From contig NC_092576.1 in NCBI RefSeq assembly GCF_037975245.1, positions 23,667,111-23,731,110 of the forward strand: a stretch of DNA of 64,000 nucleotides, read 5' to 3'. Of the stretch, positions 35,309-45,835 are shown one piece after another. This DNA is from Apostichopus japonicus. Taxonomy: Eukaryota > Echinodermata > Holothuroidea > Aspidochirotida > Stichopodidae. Every line of letters begins with the position of its first letter. Positions within the stretch are counted from its first letter, which is position 1. The position numbers and the translations under genes were made by a program. A model generated the notes under the pieces. The model was not told the DNA's origin, did no database searches, and worked only from the letters and a program-made list of their open reading frames with translations.

Positions 35309-35749
35309 AGTTGTCTTTGCGTTTATCATAGTGATCCACCGAGAGGAATATGTATCTTACCCATCTATCTTTTCGAATACTTTCAGAAATCAAAAGAAAT
35401 ATATTTTAGAGCTAATATGCACAATTTTGAGAAGATATTCTGCGCAAAGTAACTAAAATTGGGTCAAAATGTACTCAATCGGTTATTATAGTTAAGCCTT
35501 GTGTGATCTCTGGACTCTTTGAACACAAATTATCCTATTCACGGTGGTACATGTTATGATGAAAACAAATCTTGTTTCCTCCCTGCGTTCTCAGTTCAGA
35601 AGATTCCTTTTAAATTATAAATTGTATGTTAACAACATTTCTAATTACCTTTTTCTGGCACTTTGACCAATTTAAAACCAGTTTTGACTGTGGTAAAAAG
35701 TTTTAAGATTTACATTAGTTACTGTAATTTCTGTGTGAATCGGCTGATG

Positions 35750-36480
35750 ATACCACTACACCCATACCTCCCATCCATTCCCCTCCTCACCCCTCCCCGA
35801 TCATCAAATCCACCTACAACACTTCCATGACACAACGGTGTCCAGAAACAATACCTTATGATACACCCCCGGCACACCCCATTGCCAGATTTCTGGCTAT
35901 GTGCCTGCATGATTACCACAACACTAATACCTCCCATCCATACCCCTCCTCAGATTATCAAAGTCACCTATACCACTCCCATATCACCATGGTGTCCAGA
36001 AACCATGCCTTATGCTTTGCACTCCCCTTGCCATATTTCTGGCTGCGCGCCTGTATGATTTCCACTACGCCCATACTTCTTATCCATGTCTCTCCTCACC
36101 ATCCTCCCTGATCATCAAATCTACCTACACCACTTCTATGACACTACGGTGTCCAGGAACGATCCCTTAATATTCGGCCTCCCCCACCACCCCCATGACA
36201 CATTTCTGGCTGCGCGTACATGATTACCGGTACACCCATACGCCCCATCCATCCCCTCCTCACCCCCGCCGCCTGCCCGAGCATGACACCAAAGTGTCCA
36301 GAAACCCTGCCTTATGATTTGGACATTCCTCCTTGAGAAATTTCTGGCTATGCGCCTGCATGATTACCACTACGCCCATACCTCCCATTCATGCCCCTCC
36401 TCATCCCCCCCTTAACCCCCCTACCCGATCATCAAATATCCACCTACACCACTTCCATGGCACCACTTGAAAAATGTTAT
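35750..36480. repeat. C-rich minisatellite with ~140-170-bp units (about five copies)
   Basis: CCCATACCTCCCATCCAT-CCCCTCCTCA-type phrases recur near 35760, 35930, 36068, 36237 and 36378. Each is followed by GATCATCAAAT-CACCTACA, CACTTCCATGACAC and GGTGTCCAGAAAC-like blocks. Plus-strand proline-rich frames are by-products. Confidence 0.8.
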
Positions 36481-36825
36481 TCCTTAACGAGTGACTTTGG
36501 AATTCCATATATGTGTATATGCATATTGGCATACTACCTATATCTCCCATACGTAATAACACTAGAATGTGCCTGTCCTAACATATCTCTCATTACTGGG
36601 ATATTAAATGACGATTGGGCATAGGTTAACCAAAAGGGTTACACCCATTCATTACCTGGCCACAGAAAGGCCCTAAGAGGTATGCACTATGTATATGTAT
36701 TGCTTTTTGGTTAGTGTTCACCAAGGTACCCCACCATGCCCCTACCATGGGATTTGATCACATGACCAAAATGTAACCCATACCCTTAGTTGTAGGATGT
36801 AACCTATGTCCGGATCCAATGGTAT

Positions 36826-36841
36826 ATATATACATATATAA

Positions 36842-36937
<96 letters not shown>
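36826..36937. repeat. (TA)n microsatellite
   Basis: About 110 bp of TA with a few interruptions near its left end. It abuts the SINE-derived segment at 36938. Confidence 0.92.
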
Positions 36938-36940
<3 letters not shown>

Positions 36941-37040
36941 ATGGAGGTAAACGACAAAGGCAAATGAATATATATAAATGAAAATCGTAATGAGTTGGAA
37001 AATCAAGAACAGTGAAAAAACTTTCAGCCTCCACCGGGAT

Positions 37041-37079
<39 letters not shown>
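36938..37079 (-). mobile_element. Truncated tRNA-SINE copy (minus) running into (TA)n
   Basis: The minus strand carries the SINE body and tail (TGAAAATCGTAATGAGTT-type, then CAGCCTCCACC on the plus strand). It is cut within the B-box region at about 37044, where a (TA)n tract (37045-37079) takes over. The part 36938-36968 is the inverse of 37573-37606 in the plus-strand copy. Confidence 0.7.
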
Positions 37080-37082
<3 letters not shown>

Positions 37083-37401
37083 TGTGTGTATGTGTGGCAG
37101 ACAGACTGTTTCATACACCCATTTAATATACGCGTGCATTCGTCGGTGCCTAATGTAACACTTTGCATATACCAACTTAGGTTCTACGTCACTGCACTCA
37201 GTAAGTATTACTTTAACGTGTATTTAACACCCACGTTTCATATATAAATACAAATATATATATATATGCTGGTATAGATATAGAGATAATGCTTTAGGAA
37301 TCACAAATGATTTCGAGTTGGCGGAGTACGGCAAATATGTCACCAAAACAGAACTATATAGTATTGTTCGATACAGGTGATAAACACATAGAGGGGAATT
37401 A

Positions 37402-37606
37402 CGACCTTCCTTACCGAACCTTTGGACATATAATCGGCGTACATAGCCTAGTGGCCAGGGTGTCCGCATATATAGCGGGAGGCCCGGGTTCGAATCCCGG
37501 TGAAGGCTGGAAGTTTTTTTCACTATTCTAGATTTTCCAAGTCACTACGATTTCAATTATATATATTCATTTGCCTTTGTCGTTTACCTCCACTTCATTA
37601 ACAAAA
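37402..37606 (+). mobile_element. tRNA-derived SINE (plus)
   Basis: A box TAGCCTAGTGG at 37444-37454 and B box GGTTCGAATCC at 37487-37497. The anticodon-like (CCGC / GCGG) and T-arm-like (CCCGG / CCGGG) stems are visible. A body common to 3767-3937 follows, then an AT-rich 3' end with CATTTGCCTTTGTCG. The 5' extension (CGACCTTCCTTACCGAACC) is shared with the 3.9-kb copy. The acceptor arm does not close, so this is not a tRNA gene. Confidence 0.78.
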
Positions 37607-38559
37607 GTCTGTTCAAAGTATATTTTGAGATCCAGTTAGAATGAAACAGTTCTATGCAATTTTCATATCAATATCCATTATTTTTATTGATTTATCTGTC
37701 TTAAAAATGTTGAGCTGAAGAAATTCGCCAGATTGATAATCGAGTCCGTAAATTATACAAACTTTAATCAAAATTCGCAAGCCCCGCCTAACAGATCATG
37801 CGCCAATTAAGTCTCTCTTTTTTGTTTAACGACCGTTAGGCCTAGACGTATTGTTACTTTCGTGGCTAGCCCTGCTCTTGTTTCTTTCTCTCCGTCGTAC
37901 CGATACAGCTTGCAAACTTGTGTCATTTTATTCCATTGCAATGAATATACAAGTGTTTTCAGAAGTACCTTCCGTAGAATTGTAAAAAGTGGATGATGCG
38001 AGTATATGACTTGATCGGGCCGCATATGTAGACTATTTCGTTTACAATTGTGTAATGAACATGCTGACATGGGCGGTCGCAGTGATTTTACGGTAAACTG
38101 TTTTCGCCGTAAGGGCAACAGAAAATAAATGTCTTTCCTTCGATTGCGACAACGTTTCTCCATTAAACCCACCTGGTCAGAGTGCATTTAAAATACGGAA
38201 CATTGAATCTGCTTCGGAAGTTTGATTTCCGAAATTCATCTGCAAACACGTACTGTGACGTTAACATAAATTGACAAAAGAAGATTACTAGACTGACTTG
38301 TAAATTATGAAAGGGCACTTTTCATTAAATATATTAAATTAAATCAACATTAAAGTGTTCGTAACTAATGCCCCTCACTTCCACTCTCGACTCCGCCGTC
38401 TGCAACTGTACCTAAACATTATAGCTAATGATAATTTAAAACGTTAACCACAAACTTAGCTAACAAAGTTCAGAGTTAAGCAACATGAAATCATAATAAC
38501 AACAAATAGATATATGTCTAACACCGTTCGTATGTATCACTGGAGGAGAATTTTTGCAC
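37607..38559. other. Unassigned stretch
   Basis: The 126-codon minus-strand frame at 37807-38187 is the only long frame. It has no recognisable domain, repeat or convincing splice context and may be chance. Confidence 0.3.
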
Positions 38560-38745
38560 TATTTTTTGAACTTTGAGGCTACTTTGTGTTCGATACTCTA
38601 GCATCTATCAATGTCTGGTTTATAATGTGTGGTAAGATATGGTTTTGAACTTTGGGATTACCTTGTGTCCGATACTTTAGCATCTATCAATGTTTAGTTT
38701 ATAGTATGTGGCAAGATATGGTTTTGGAACTTTAAGGTCATTGGT
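38560..38745. repeat. ~89-bp tandem repeat (about two copies)
   Basis: The phrases TTTGAACTTTG, TTTGTGTTCGATACT-type, TAGCATCTATCAATGT and AAGATATGGTTTTG occur in the same order twice, near 38564 and 38645. Confidence 0.75.
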
Positions 38746-39380
38746 TTAAATCCGGACCAAGACTATAACCTTTTTGACTATATCAAAGTTCACATTAAAC
38801 GTAGCCGAATGGGATTGAACATTGCTTATTATTTATTAAACAATGAGGAACGATGTTATTAATGTCATGAAATTACAACTGAAATTAATTTACGTGTCTG
38901 ACTGGTGGTTGTTACCTTTAATTGAATTGATTGGCTAAATGAACTTAGATACAATGGCTCGAAACTGAAATTGGTAACTTCCCAAGCTGCATAACCTAGA
39001 TAAAGACATCAGTGAATATAACGATGCTTGACTCAAACAAATAAAGGCTAGCATATTGCTATAACAAAAGAAAATCAAAACATCATGTTGAAAGCCATGT
39101 AGAAGAATTAACTTAACGTGAAATGAAAGGCTATGTATTGTTTTATGATACTTAATTGGAGTATGTCTTATACAAGGCCGTAATTGACCAAGCAAAAAGT
39201 CCTATTAAAAAACATAGAATTATTTCCATTAAGCACTTGGAGCATTCTGATGAATATTATCGGGAAGTCAATGCGCAAGTGGTATGTGACAAGGGGCAGT
39301 TTTCGCGCTAGTATGATAGATACAGTGGTGTTGCATCGGCAATTCTCTCCTAGCTAATTGAATGTGTTTAAATAACTCAC

Positions 39381-39567
39381 CTATTAGATAGCCAATTCCG
39401 ACTTGCATCGAAAATGCTAGTCCAATTATACTGTATTGCGAATGAAATTTATGCACCGTATCCTCCATTATAACACCATATGCCTTAAGACTTCCATCCA
39501 ACAAGAATTTGTAAAGGCATCGTGAGACAAACGATTTTAATTTTCTGATATTAAGATTCATTGTCAT
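39381..39567 (-). CDS. Second transporter-type first exon, 1b (TM1), orphan or alternative
   Basis: From ATG at 39567 the exon encodes 62 residues plus one base, ending at donor CTAATAG/GTGAGT. It parallels exon 1a (27969-28146): LLDGSLKAYGVIMEDTVHKF against LLDGSLKAHGVIMESTVREF, the same Y-L-I before the donor, and the same phase-1 split. Spliced to exon 2 (25479) it would read on without a break. No second set of exons 2-4 is recognisable between 28.2 and 39.4 kb. It could be an alternative first exon of the same gene (then intron 1 is about 13.9 kb) or the surviving first exon of a broken tandem paralogue. The frame is intact, which argues against long neutral decay. Confidence 0.7.
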
Positions 39568-40107
39568 GATAATTCATACGTCTGACATGTTCAGGTCGCT
39601 GTGAGTCACTGTCAACTGTTATGTGCTTTGGATATAGACCTGCAGCTTATGTATCGCAAATACAAATATATAAAGTGTATGTTTAAATCAATGGTGAAAA
39701 ACAGCACGCCATCGACTTTCCAAGGAAAATATAAACGTCTAAGTTAGCCAGGTTATCGTAACAACAGTGAGCGGTGTTGAAACAGTAAGTGATGTCCGTT
39801 CTACGTTTACTAGATTCGTGGTACAAAAATGTGTCTAGGCCACCATTCGTCAAAAATTTCTGTTCACAGTGGAAAGAAGTAACTCGATGAGGTTAACCAA
39901 TGTCCTCGTGATTTCTTTTGTGAAAATAATTGGATAATTCAATCAGCTCCTACTCTCTGGAATTGAAATGCTAATTATTACTTGTATACTTAGCAACTGT
40001 AGTTTCAAACATACACACACATTCTATGGTAGTTCGTTGGCAGTACCAGGTATTATTACGATCAGATATGCCCATAAAAGACAGCTCGTCGCAGTTAATT
40101 TCATCTC

Positions 40108-40155
<48 letters not shown>

Positions 40156-40240
40156 GTAATATATATATATAATATATATATATATGTTTATATATATATA
40201 TATATGTAATATATATATATATAATATATATATATATGTT

Positions 40241-40275
<35 letters not shown>

Positions 40276-40300
40276 TTATATAAACATATATATATATACC
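40108..40300. repeat. Compound TA-rich tract with internal ~65-bp repetition
   Basis: Almost pure A/T: TA runs broken by ATGTAATATATATATA and ATGTTTATATATAT phrases that recur as a longer unit. It is strongly self-complementary. Confidence 0.85.
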
Positions 40301-41849
40301 GTTCTGCCGATGATTTATTGTTGAAGTAATGGTATGGGTGAGTTGAAAGTTCCTGGTGGTCAGTATAAAATAAGATTTAATCGGAGGCCGAGGCCTCGAT
40401 TATTTCAAGTTGGTAGTAATATTTCGTTTCATTTATTTTTACTTCAAACGTTTAAAGGACTGCCCAACTTCTTCTGTTATAGCTATTTTCTGTTTTGCAA
40501 AATATCTTCAACCCTTCTGGAATAGTGTTCTCTTTTTTTACATCATATATCACGATTGTTCGGCATCTTAAAAGATGGATAGTGCAGGGAAATATTTAAC
40601 TCTCTTTATTCATAATATAACTCTATTTCTGTTTTTATTACTTTTTTACGGAACACTGACTTAAGCATGTGTGACATGTCTTCAAATTTCTCTTTGATGG
40701 CGCTAAAGTTAAGGGTTTCTGTGACGCTAGCTGTATTCTTTTGAAGTTTTGATGGTAAATAACCCTACGCTGGGAAATGCTTGCATTAGTCTAAGATATG
40801 TAAGTACCTTATACGTGTTTATTTGCCATTGAATTTAAAGGAAAATGTTTACCAATGCTTGGTGGTTCAAAGATATAAATTCTGGCTTGATATTAAATCC
40901 ACTAGTGAGATACATGTGTTGCATTAATGTTAATTATCTAGCGTGCTCCCTTGTAGCACTCAACTTTCATAGTACTCCTTGAATGTGTATCCTACAACAT
41001 CTAATATCATGAACTCATTGCTACCTTATTCCTGGTACAGCTACGCGAACAATGTACTCTAGCTAAGGTGTACCTTTCACATTTGTTACTTCAATTTTAA
41101 ATTCCAAAGTTGACAATTTTTATTAGTTTCTTTCCAAAAATCAAACTACAGATGCAACAAAGTAACTTGGACACAATAAACATAGACACGAGAAGCTGGC
41201 GAAAGGATTCGTTGCTCTTAAGCCACATTTGTCTCCTGCCCTTTTTACACATAGCAAGCTCGTAAAATGATAGAAGTTACCTCCGTTAGTAATCCACAAG
41301 CCTCAAACACTAGCTGATTGAACAGTGACAGGGTTCCATCCATTTTGTGACACAGCGAAAGAAAATATCAACATCAATATCATTACAACCTCAGCAAATA
41401 TTTTCATTTTTTTTGTCTATAAAATTCTTATCACTTGAAACTGACATAGGGATGAATAATACATTAGTACCACCTGAAATTACGTCACATAACACTCCAT
41501 GGTTAGTGCGTATTCATGCTGTGTAACGACACATTCAGATTGTTATAGTTCGATATTGGCAATAGGCAGCTTTTTAATAACCATTACACATATTTAGATC
41601 ATGTTATCATATATGCTAGAAAATACTCATTGTTTATTTAACTCTGTTGAGTTTACAAATTATTGCACTTTAACATCCCTCGTGTACTCTTCTAAAGACA
41701 CGTTTGCGTAACCAAATATAATAAGGAGCCTTGAAAGAGACACGAACCCAACTATTGATATGTTCAACATATTCATTCATAGGGCGCTTTAACATAGACA
41801 ACATATGACGGTGTGTTTTTTCATATAGGTTTTGTTATTAAATCCCTAA
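40301..41849. other. Unassigned stretch
   Basis: No transposon, tandem array or recognised exon. Short frames only. Confidence 0.4.
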
Positions 41850-43420
41850 GTCTTGCATTTTGTTATCACTGTAGAGTCTTTCTTTCTTACATTTAGAGCT
41901 AGTTTTTTGTTATCTTTATATACACGTTGATCACCGCAATAACTTCAAAGGTCCTGTATTCTGTTATCACTGCTCATTTACATTTAGAGTAAGTGTGTTG
42001 TTACCTTTATATACACATTGGTCACCGCAATAACTACAAAGGTCTTGTATTCTGTTATCACTGCTTTCTTACATTTAGAGTAAGTGTGTTGTTACCTTTA
42101 TGTACACGTTGATCATCGCAATAACTACGAAGGTCATGCATTCTGTTATCACTGCTCTCTTACATTAAGAGTAAGTGTGTTGTTACCTTTATATACACGT
42201 TGATCACCGCAATAACTACGAAGGTCTTGTATTCTGTTATCACTTCTTTCTTACCTTTAGAGCTAGTTTGTTGTTACCTTTATATACACGTTGGTAACCG
42301 CAATAACTACAAAGGTCTTGCATTTTGTTATCACTGCTTTCTTACATTTGGAGTAAGTGTGTTGTTACCTTTATATGAACGTTGATCACCGCAATATCTA
42401 CGAACGTCTTGTATGCTGTTATCACTGCTTTGTTACATTTAGAGTCAGTTTGTTGTTACCTTTATATACACGTTGATCACCGCAATAACTACGAAGCTCT
42501 TGTATTCTGTTATCACTGCTTTCTTACATTTAGAGTTAGTTTGTTGTTACCTTTATATACACGTTGATCACCGCAATAACTACAAAGGTCCTGTATTCTG
42601 TTATCACTGCTCTCTTACATTTAGAGTAAGTGTGTTGTTACCTTTATATACACGTTGGTCACCGCAATAACTACAAAGGTCTTGTATTCTGTTATCACTG
42701 CTTTCTTACATTTAGAGTAAGTGTGTTGTTACCTTTATGTACACGTTGGTAACCGCAATAACTACTAAGGTCATGCATTCTGTTATCACTGCTCTCTTAA
42801 ATTAAGAGTAAGTGTGTTGTTACCATTATATACACGTTGATCACCGCAATAACTACAAAGGTCTTGTATTCTGTTATCACTTCTTTCTTACCTTTAGAGC
42901 TAGTTTGTTGTTACCTTTACATACACGTTGGTAACCGCAATAACTACAAAGGTCTTGCATTTTGTTATCACTGCTTTCTTACATTTGGAGTAAGTGTGTT
43001 GTTACCTTTATATGAACGTTGATCACCGCAATATCTACGAACGTCTTGTATGCTGTTATCACTGCTTTCTTACATTTAGAGTCAGTTTGTTGTTACCTTT
43101 ATATACACGTTGATCACCGCAATAACTACGAAGCTCTTGTATTCTGTTATCACTGCTTTCTTACATTTAGAGTTAGTTTGTTGTTACCTTTATATACACG
43201 TTGGTCACCGCAATAACTACAAAGGTCTTGTATTCTGTTATCACTGCTTTCTTACATTTAGAGTTAGTTTGTTGTTACCTTTATGTACACGTTGGTAACC
43301 GCAATAACTACAAAGGTCTTGTATTCTGTTATCACTGCTCTCTTACATTTAGAGTAAGTGTGTTGTTACCTTTATATACACGTTGGTCACCGCAATAACT
43401 ACAAAGGTCTTGTACGTTGT
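41850..43420. repeat. 91-bp satellite (about 17 copies) with a 637-bp (seven-monomer) higher-order period
   Basis: ACCGCAATAACT recurs every 91 bp from 41932 to about 43389. Each unit runs through TGTATTCTGTTATCACTG, CTTACATTTAGAG and GTGTTGTTACCTTTATATACACG. Variant monomers repeat at 637 bp: the block at about 42063-42593 matches 42700-43230, including rare variants such as ATATGAACG, ATATCTACGAACG and GAAGCTCTTG. Since 91 is not a multiple of three, the same monomer is read in all frames, giving the short look-alike frames on the plus strand. No gene is implied. Confidence 0.95.
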
Positions 43421-43524
43421 TATAACCACAGCTCTGTTCTACAGTACTAACCTCAATTGAAGATTGTGACACAACATCAATCTTCAACGATAACAATCTA
43501 ATCACATACTGTACACAAAAAAAC

Positions 43525-43775
43525 ATACTCCAGTTATAACACTAATGGGCTTTGAGAGGTTCGCTTGAAACCCTTCATAGCTATATAACATTTTAATAAT
43601 ATACTGTACAAAAAACACTCCAGTTACAACTCTAATGGGATTTGAGAGGTTCGCTGGTAAACCCTTCATAGATATATATCATTCTAATAGTAAACTATAC
43701 AAAAAATACACTCCAGTTACAACACTAGTGGGCTTTGAGTGGTTCGCTGTTAAACCCTTCATAGACATGGAACAT
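43525..43775. repeat. ~92-bp tandem repeat (three copies)
   Basis: ACTCCAGTTA-AAC-CTAATGGG-TTTGAG and GGTTCGCT-AAACCCTTCATAGA recur near 43528, 43618 and 43711. It adjoins but does not share sequence with the 91-bp array. Confidence 0.75.
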
Positions 43776-43799
43776 TCCACATCGTAACATTCAAAACAC

Positions 43800-45004
43800 T
43801 TTAAGTGACCACATAAAGTTCCGTGGTCAACCCCTACATAGACAGTTTAAATTGTAAGCTGGACCAAAATTATTTTTTTACTCTTTGAACACCTCGTCAA
43901 TTAAACAATTGTCTTCTAGCCTGGCTTAAGAGCTCTTACAAGCTTGCCGGAAAACCGCCATAGAAATTCAAAATACTACGTTAATTTTACTATACATTTG
44001 CCCTCGTTTATGATGCAGTCCCTGTATCTAGCTCACTATACCTATCTGTCAATGTCTCTACTGTCAATTTCTTCAGTTTCCTCTCCTTGGTCAAAGTGAA
44101 ATCCCACAAAATCAGTGAAGAGACAGGTAAAAAGATGTGTATGGTGAAGGCTGTTTGTTGGTACCAGCTACCCAGAATTGCCATACTCCAGAGTAGCTCC
44201 CTTTCATCCACTGTACAAGGACATTCTCTTCATTCTCTCAATGACCTCACCAATGAATGACCTACCTTACTTTTCCTCACATTGGACAGCCACCAAGACT
44301 CCCCTCGTAACAGAGGCATAGCTGTCCATTAATGCTACTTTTTATTGTGGCCTACCTTGGTCCCCTATAAAAATATAGAAAGGTAGCAAAAAATACACTA
44401 CTGTTTCTTAATGAATCTGCACTGCTATATATACTATATTTAGTAGACAGACAAACTAAACTTTCATTATTCCTTGTTGATGTTAATTGATCCCATTCAT
44501 AGAGTAATTTGCAGGATGCCTTACAGTGAAAAGAGAAAAAGTCCATGTCCCTCATAAAAATGCATGTTTTTAAACATTGAAATGCCAACGTATTTTCAGA
44601 TCTACTTTTGAGGATATCTTTGGTAAACTGGACAGAAAATCTGCTTGAATATGCCAAAGTACTCACTTCAGGACAGCTGGCATTCAAGTTGCTTACTATA
44701 GCATCAAAAGCTAAACTTTCAGTTGCTGTGACTCTGACTTGCTTCCAAGGTCTTTAGCAAGGCAGAAAGGGTCCATGGTTGAGTCAAGGGAAGCTGCAGG
44801 GAATAAACGAGCAAATTTAATTGAATACTTTATACCTCTAACGTCATTTCCATATCAGATTCGCTGATAATATGAATCGTTTGCCTTCGTTGTAGCTGTG
44901 TATTGTGGAGTTTTGGAATGTGTTGGGGATAGAGATGAAGATACTAGTTACTATTAGAGCATTGTGAAACGAGATGCATAAAATAAAGTCAAGTAATGAT
45001 GGAA
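43800..45004. other. Unassigned stretch
   Basis: Several frames of 60-111 codons on the minus strand show no recognisable domain. No element ends seen. Confidence 0.35.
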
Positions 45005-45835
45005 AACGAAACACTCAGTGTGCTGTACTAACTACTTGCATCACTAAGGTAAGCAAAACACCAAAGTGTTTTGTTGACGTTGGTGCAGCGGTAAGTGAAA
45101 CACGCAGCAAGCAACACCAAGTGTTTGGTTGACGGTGGTGCAATGGTAAGTGAAACACTCAGAATGCAATACCAACGTTTTTGAATCATTGTATCTTGGT
45201 AAGTAAAACAAAAGATAATCTCTGATTTGCTTATTATAAAGCACACAGAAGTTAGGCCTATGGGAGGCTAAGCCCTAGGTAAAGATGGTACAAGAAACAC
45301 TCAGTGTGCTTTACCAAGAGTTTGAATCACTGTGTCTATGGATGTGGTAAGTGAAACACCCTGCATGGAATTTCAAGTGTTTGAATCACTGTTTCTTGGT
45401 AAATGAAACCCTCAAAATGCAATACCAAGTTTTGTTGTCGAGACACCTTGAAACTAGCCTCAACTAGCTGTGTTGTCGAAACAACTTGGACTAACCTCAG
45501 TGCAAACCTCAGAATGCAATACCAAGTTTTGTTGTCGAAACACCTTGAAACTAGCCTCAACTAGCTGTGTTGTCAAAACATCTTGAAAATAACATCAGTG
45601 AAAACCTCAGAATGCAATAACAAGTTTTGTTGTCGAAACACCTTGAAACTAGCCTCAACTAGCTGCGTTGTCGAACCACCTTGAACTAACGTCAGTGAAA
45701 CCCTCAGAATGCAGTACCAAGTTTTGTTGTCGAAACACCTTGAAACTAGCTTCAACTAGCTGTGTTGTTGAAACACCTTGACACTAACCTCAGTGAAACC
45801 CTCAGAATGCAATACCAAGTCATCTTTCATTCACT
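45005..45835. repeat. ~97-bp minisatellite with a degenerate leading part
   Basis: CTCAGAATGCAATACCAAG recurs near 45412, 45507, 45607, 45703 and 45799. Each unit carries TTTTGTTGTCGAAACACCTTG and AACTAGCCTCAACTAGCTG. From 45005 to 45400 related words (AAGTGAAACACTCAG, GTTGACG-TGGTGCA) recur less regularly. Confidence 0.85.

Noticed and set aside
35072-35452. 126-codon protein with 16-residue repeats
   Set aside because: Explained by a 48-bp minisatellite (a multiple of three) just after a LINE tail; no independent gene evidence.
37437-37510. Genuine tRNA gene
   Set aside because: A and B boxes and T/anticodon stems are present, but the acceptor arm does not pair and the sequence belongs to a three-copy SINE family.
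37807-38187. 126-codon minus-strand frame as a gene
   Set aside because: No domain, no convincing splice sites, low-complexity-free but unrecognised; length is within chance for this much sequence.
41850-43420. CRISPR-like regular array
   Set aside because: Monomers are contiguous 91-bp satellite units with no repeat/spacer alternation, in a clearly eukaryotic sequence.
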